64,000 bases of DNA from Diphasiastrum complanatum. Its lineage: Eukaryota; Streptophyta; Lycopodiopsida; Lycopodiales; Lycopodiaceae. The position numbers and the translations under genes are program-made. Numbering within the stretch: the first letter of the stretch is position 1; the number at the start of each line of letters is the position of its first letter. The DNA lies in contig CM055100.1 of NCBI GenBank assembly GCA_029204225.1, positions 65,383,184 to 65,447,183 of the forward strand, in the 5' to 3' direction. This document shows, one piece after another, positions 58,575 through 64,000 of this stretch. The notes beneath the pieces are model-generated. The model was not told where the DNA came from, did not search any database, and was given only the letters and a program-made list of their open reading frames with translations.

Positions 58575-60600
58575 ATGGCAAGATTAGGGAAATTTGTGCT
58601 TGGAGAAGCCATTAAATTGGATGGTGTATCCAATTACAGCATTAGGAAATTTAAAATGAAGAGTGTTTTTATGGAAAAGGAGCTGTGGGACATCGTCACT
58701 GGGGTGGAGTTACAACTCTAGCAGACATTCGATAGGTGTTCACATGGAGGAAAATGAGGGGATAGGGCCCTATTTCACGTGAATCAAGGAGTTAGAAGAC
58801 CAGATGACAGCTATTGGAGAACCAATAAGGGATGTTGAGCTTGTTCACACAACTATGAATGGCTTATCTAAAAATTTCCAAATGTTCGCAAGCAGCATTG
58901 CTTTGAGAGAGAGGCTACCAACATTCGAGAATCTTCACAGTATCTCATTATAAGATAACAGAGGCGAGAAGTCATAAAATCTCGACAACCCTCTTCGGAA
59001 GAGCAAGCAGTGCTAGCTAAGGGGAAGCATAAATATAAGAAAATCCCCAAGACTCATCAAATGCAGAGGATGAAGATCAAGATCAAGAAAAAGAAACGTA
59101 AGTGTTTCTATTGCCAAAAGCCTAGACATTGGGCAAGAGATTGCCACAAGAGGAAGGTGGATATTAAAAAGGACAAGGTGAAGCAGTTCACTAATCTTGC
59201 CAAGGAAAATCATGACAGTGACAATGAAGACCAAAGTATGGCATTTGCAACTCACAACACTCCATTGATCACACACATTGGTATGTAGATTTTGGAGCAA
59301 CAAGACATATGACTGGCAACAAGTCGTGGTTTAAAAGGCTGGAGCTTACTAATGACAAAGATAGAGTTGCACAAGCAAATGTTGATGAGTGCCAAATTCA
59401 TGGAGTTGGCATAGTGCCTATTCAATTTCCCGATGGACATGTGAAGGTAATTGAAAATGTCTTGTATGTTTCTAGGCTTCAGAAAAGTTTATTATTTGCT
59501 GATACAATGATTAATCACAAGTTGAAGGTAGAGCTCAATAACAAAAAATGTCAAATCAAGGATGTGAAGCAAGGCTTCAAGGTGATTGATGGCCTTAGGG
59601 ATAAAACTTGTGGGCTATTCAAGCTGAATGTTGTTGTTATAGAATACAATGCCTTGGCATCAACATCTATATCACAAAGTGACCTACGACATAGATGATT
59701 GGGGCATTTGAATTTCAAGAGCTTGAGGCTTCTTACTCAAGATGGTAACAAGCCTACCCAATTGGAATGGCAAAGAAGAATCCATTTGCAAACGGTGGGT
59801 GTTAGGCAAGTTACACATGGAGAAGTTCAACAAAGAAGGAGCAACGAGTGCTTGAGTTGGTGCACTCTGACCTATGTGGGCCAATGAAAGTAATGTCCAT
59901 TGGCAGAGCATTTTATTTTTTGACCTTTATTGATACTCATGAAAGACCTAGATCTACATGGTTAAACATAAATTTGACACATTTGGATGTTTCAAGAGCT
60001 TCAAAGCATTGGTGGAAAACCAATCAGGTGCCAAGATGAAGATACTTAGATCTAATCGTGGTGGTGAGTATCGATCCACAAATTTTATTGATTTTTGCAA
60101 GTAGCATGGCATTAAACAAGAGTTTGCACAACTTGAAATACCTCAACAAAATGGGGTAGCTGAGAGGAAGAATCGTACCATTGTCGAGGTTGCTAGGGCA
60201 ATGATGACACATATGGGCATTATTGACTCTTTTTGGGGTGAAGCCATTGAAATTCTTGTGTTCTTGCAAAACAAAAGTTGATGTACTTATTCACACACTC
60301 GAAGAGGCATTCATTGGTAAGAATTTGCTAGGATGGATGGGTTGCGAGTATTTGGATGCCACTTGTATGTTCACATGCCCAAGAGTGAATGAGCCAAAAT
60401 GTAGGTGAAGGCCTTGAAGTGCATCTTTACGAGGTATGTGACAAACTAAGGGGTATAGATGCTATGATCCAGTTGGACGACGCATGCACATAAGTCGTGA
60501 TGTATTGTTTGATGAGATCCATAGGTTTGGAGACAAAGAAAAGGACAATGATGAACTGTCCAAGCTTCTCAATGAGGATGAAGCAACTCCTCTACATTGA
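58575..60600 (+). pseudogene. Copia relic: gag, protease, integrase (truncated)
   Basis: Gag begins MARLGKFVLGEAIKLDG at 58,575, with stops and a frameshift. Then AVLAKGKHKYKK, knuckle CFYCQKPRHWARDC (near 59,105), protease HWYVDFGATRHMT (near 59,285), VLYVSRLQKSLLFA, GHLNFKSLRLL, and integrase LELVHSDLCGPMKV (59,850) with further broken pieces to the C-terminal part (YRCYDPVGRRMHISRDVLFDE near 60,460). RT and RNase H are absent. It is the inverted relative of 51,200-52,378. Confidence 0.82.
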
Positions 60601-60813
60601 AAATCAAGTCTCCCAAAATTTGCATTGACATCACATCTTGTTAATCCAACCAAACGAAAAATTGAAATATATAGTGAACACAAATCCCAAAAATGTAATA
60701 TTTGCCATTTAAATATGACCATGCCCATTAGAGTTGGTACGCATACACAACAAATACACCGTACTCAAAATGTCGCTATTCTAAACAAAAAAAAAGTGTT
60801 TGCAAATTCTTGG

Positions 60814-61279
60814 TCATTGTGAGGCCATGAAACCTACTTGCCTTCGATCCATATTGGCTCCACACATGTTTTGCATACACTCAATACAAAATAATTCTAT
60901 GGGTAGAAGTGGAGACTTATGCAGAAAAGCATGTGAATCACTTGTCAAACGTAGAATACAAAAATAAACAAAGTATATGTGCTTGCATGGAATATAGCCC
61001 TTTCCTCTTGACACCTATATTTTGAAGTCCTCACATGTACATTTGGGATGTTCTGAAATTGTCACATTATATATCTCACCTTTTTTCTTTATTCAAGACA
61101 CCGAATTCAATACATTGGTCTTTCTTCAACACCATCTCATTGACAATCTTGGCAGACATCTCTAGAGCCCTTGCTACTCGATCCATCGCCATATGTGATA
61201 TATGTACTCTTGATGTTGTTGAAATTTTTTTTTTTTTGTCCAAGGATTTTCGAAAATTCTTGAGTGGGGCCACTAACAC
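60814..61279 (-). pseudogene. SWIM zinc-finger protein fragment
   Basis: Minus strand: AMDRVARALEMSAKIVNEMV, then after a frameshift in an A run KGEIYNVTISEHPKCTCEDF, one stop, and GYIPCKHIYFVYFCILRL to TGA at 60,816-60,814. CTC...x15...CKH is the SWIM pattern C-x-C-x(n)-C-x-H, with the usual preceding strand pair. SWIM domains occur in MULE/FAR1-type transposases and in some ubiquitin ligases. No DDE core or RING is visible, so the parent family is open. Confidence 0.65.
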
Positions 61280-61468
61280 TTTTTTTACAACTTTCTATAC
61301 TCTAGGTGCATTCTCTGGGACACTCAACATGGATTGATTAAGTTCCATGTGTGTCTCACATCATCACCATAGAACCAAAACATTTGGTTCTTAATTCTAG
61401 CTAGGGTTTGTTGACGTCTGAACCTGGTCCTATAGTTGACATCTTAAAGACATGACATCTATCAATAT

Positions 61469-61690
61469 TTATGCTATCGAGTTGTCTGGGGAATAATACT
61501 CTGTGTATAAAGTCATATTTACTATGTCAGTCAATGGATTCTCACTAGGTCTGACCTCAACTTGGATTAGCATATTGTCACCTTCTTCTTTCGTTGCTTG
61601 TAGCAAAACAACAGTTCTTGGAATGAAGCCAAAGTGACGACTTGGTGTTGATTTAGTAATGCGACATTGGTCTTTCATCAAATGAAGCAC
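61469..61690 (-). other. Open frame upstream of the SWIM fragment
   Basis: 73 residues (HFGFIPRTVVLLQATKEEG and similar) on the same strand as the SWIM fragment and possibly part of the same former gene. No family recognised. Confidence 0.3.
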
Positions 61691-61699
61691 AAGATTTGT

Positions 61700-63603
<1,904 letters not shown>

Positions 63604-63617
63604 TCCCTTCCCTCCTC

Positions 63618-64000
63618 AGATGACATCGTCCTCGATGGCAAAGTCTGGATACTGTGCATGCAACCCATGCGCGGTCTCCCAGGTAGCATCACTGAGAGGT
63701 CATCCATGCCATGCAACCAAGTACTGAGCAAACAATTCCACAATCGTCTATGCCTCCGGTCCAATACTCTCACTGGTCCATGCATCACATCCCCGTGCTC
63801 CTGAAACAATACAAGGCCATCAGCCAACAAGTTATCACCATCATGTAAAACCTTCTTTAAGCGTGAAACATGAAAAACAGGATGAACCTTACAACCAACA
63901 AACAAATCTAATTCATAAGCAATGTTATTAATCTTTTTAACAATTTTCCAAGGTCCACAGTATCTAGGTGACAACTTATAACACTTCCCTATCATTAGGG
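63618..64000 (-). pseudogene. Ty3/gypsy integrase C-terminus and chromodomain, entering from the right edge
   Basis: From 63,995 the frame reads KLSPRYCGPWKIVKKINNIA, CKVHPVFHVSRLKKVL, then chromodomain-like RVLDRRHRRLWNCLLSTWLH, and stays open past the polypurine tract to 63,549. The first two are the standard end of gypsy integrase; the last replaces a chromodomain core. The rest of the element is outside the window. It is a different copy from the plus-strand relic at 5.7-7.7 kb. Confidence 0.82.

Overview
The window looks like a land-plant nuclear genome of the large, repeat-swollen kind. LTR retrotransposons carry tRNA-iMet-type primer sites (TGGTATCAGAGC and variants). There is a plant-style hAT transposase, long AG/CT microsatellites, and one host gene whose exons are spread across an intron of almost 11 kb filled with transposons. 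A fern or another large-genome lineage would fit, but the sequence does not settle the species.

The only confident host gene is a mitochondrial carrier (SLC25-type) on the plus strand. Six exons lie between 23,291 and 35,829 with GT-AG introns; the first coding exon is not in view. Almost everything else is mobile DNA.

Layout: 1-3.4 kb, gag-only Copia-like element (minus), cut by the window edge. 4.4-7.7 kb, chromodomain Ty3/gypsy relic (plus). 7.7-9.8 kb, a different gypsy gag-protease relic (minus), head-to-head with the previous one. 9.8-11.5 kb, truncated Copia (plus) whose gag is replaced by an in-frame 24-bp minisatellite. 12.2-15.8 kb, nearly complete but broken hAT transposase gene with introns (minus). 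16.1-17.7 kb, non-coding LTR element sharing its LTR with the 9.3-kb relic. 18.0 kb, a second hAT BED-finger fragment. 19.8-20.2 kb, gypsy integrase remnant. 22.4-34.2 kb, carrier introns holding a hAT-like MITE, palindrome-rich elements, a deleted Copia and a complete 3.45-kb Copia derivative with target-site duplication. 38.9-51.2 kb, Copia relics, one of which is split by a young 4.57-kb element with 98% identical LTRs. 51.2-52.4 and 58.6-60.6 kb, inverted copies of another Copia family.

Between those inverted copies lies the least ordinary stretch (52.6-56.5 kb): a divergent histone-H3-like fold with a basic C-terminal tail (minus), a promoter-like tract with six CACGTG boxes, duplicated CCAAT modules, two W-boxes and a TATA box, and two convergent, decaying genes that I do not recognise, one with a clean intron. 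A SWIM zinc-finger fragment lies at 60.8-61.3 kb, and the window ends in a gypsy integrase/chromodomain.

The coding parts work together only within elements (gag, protease, integrase, RT/RNase H). The gag-only and deleted elements could transpose only with enzymes supplied by intact relatives elsewhere.
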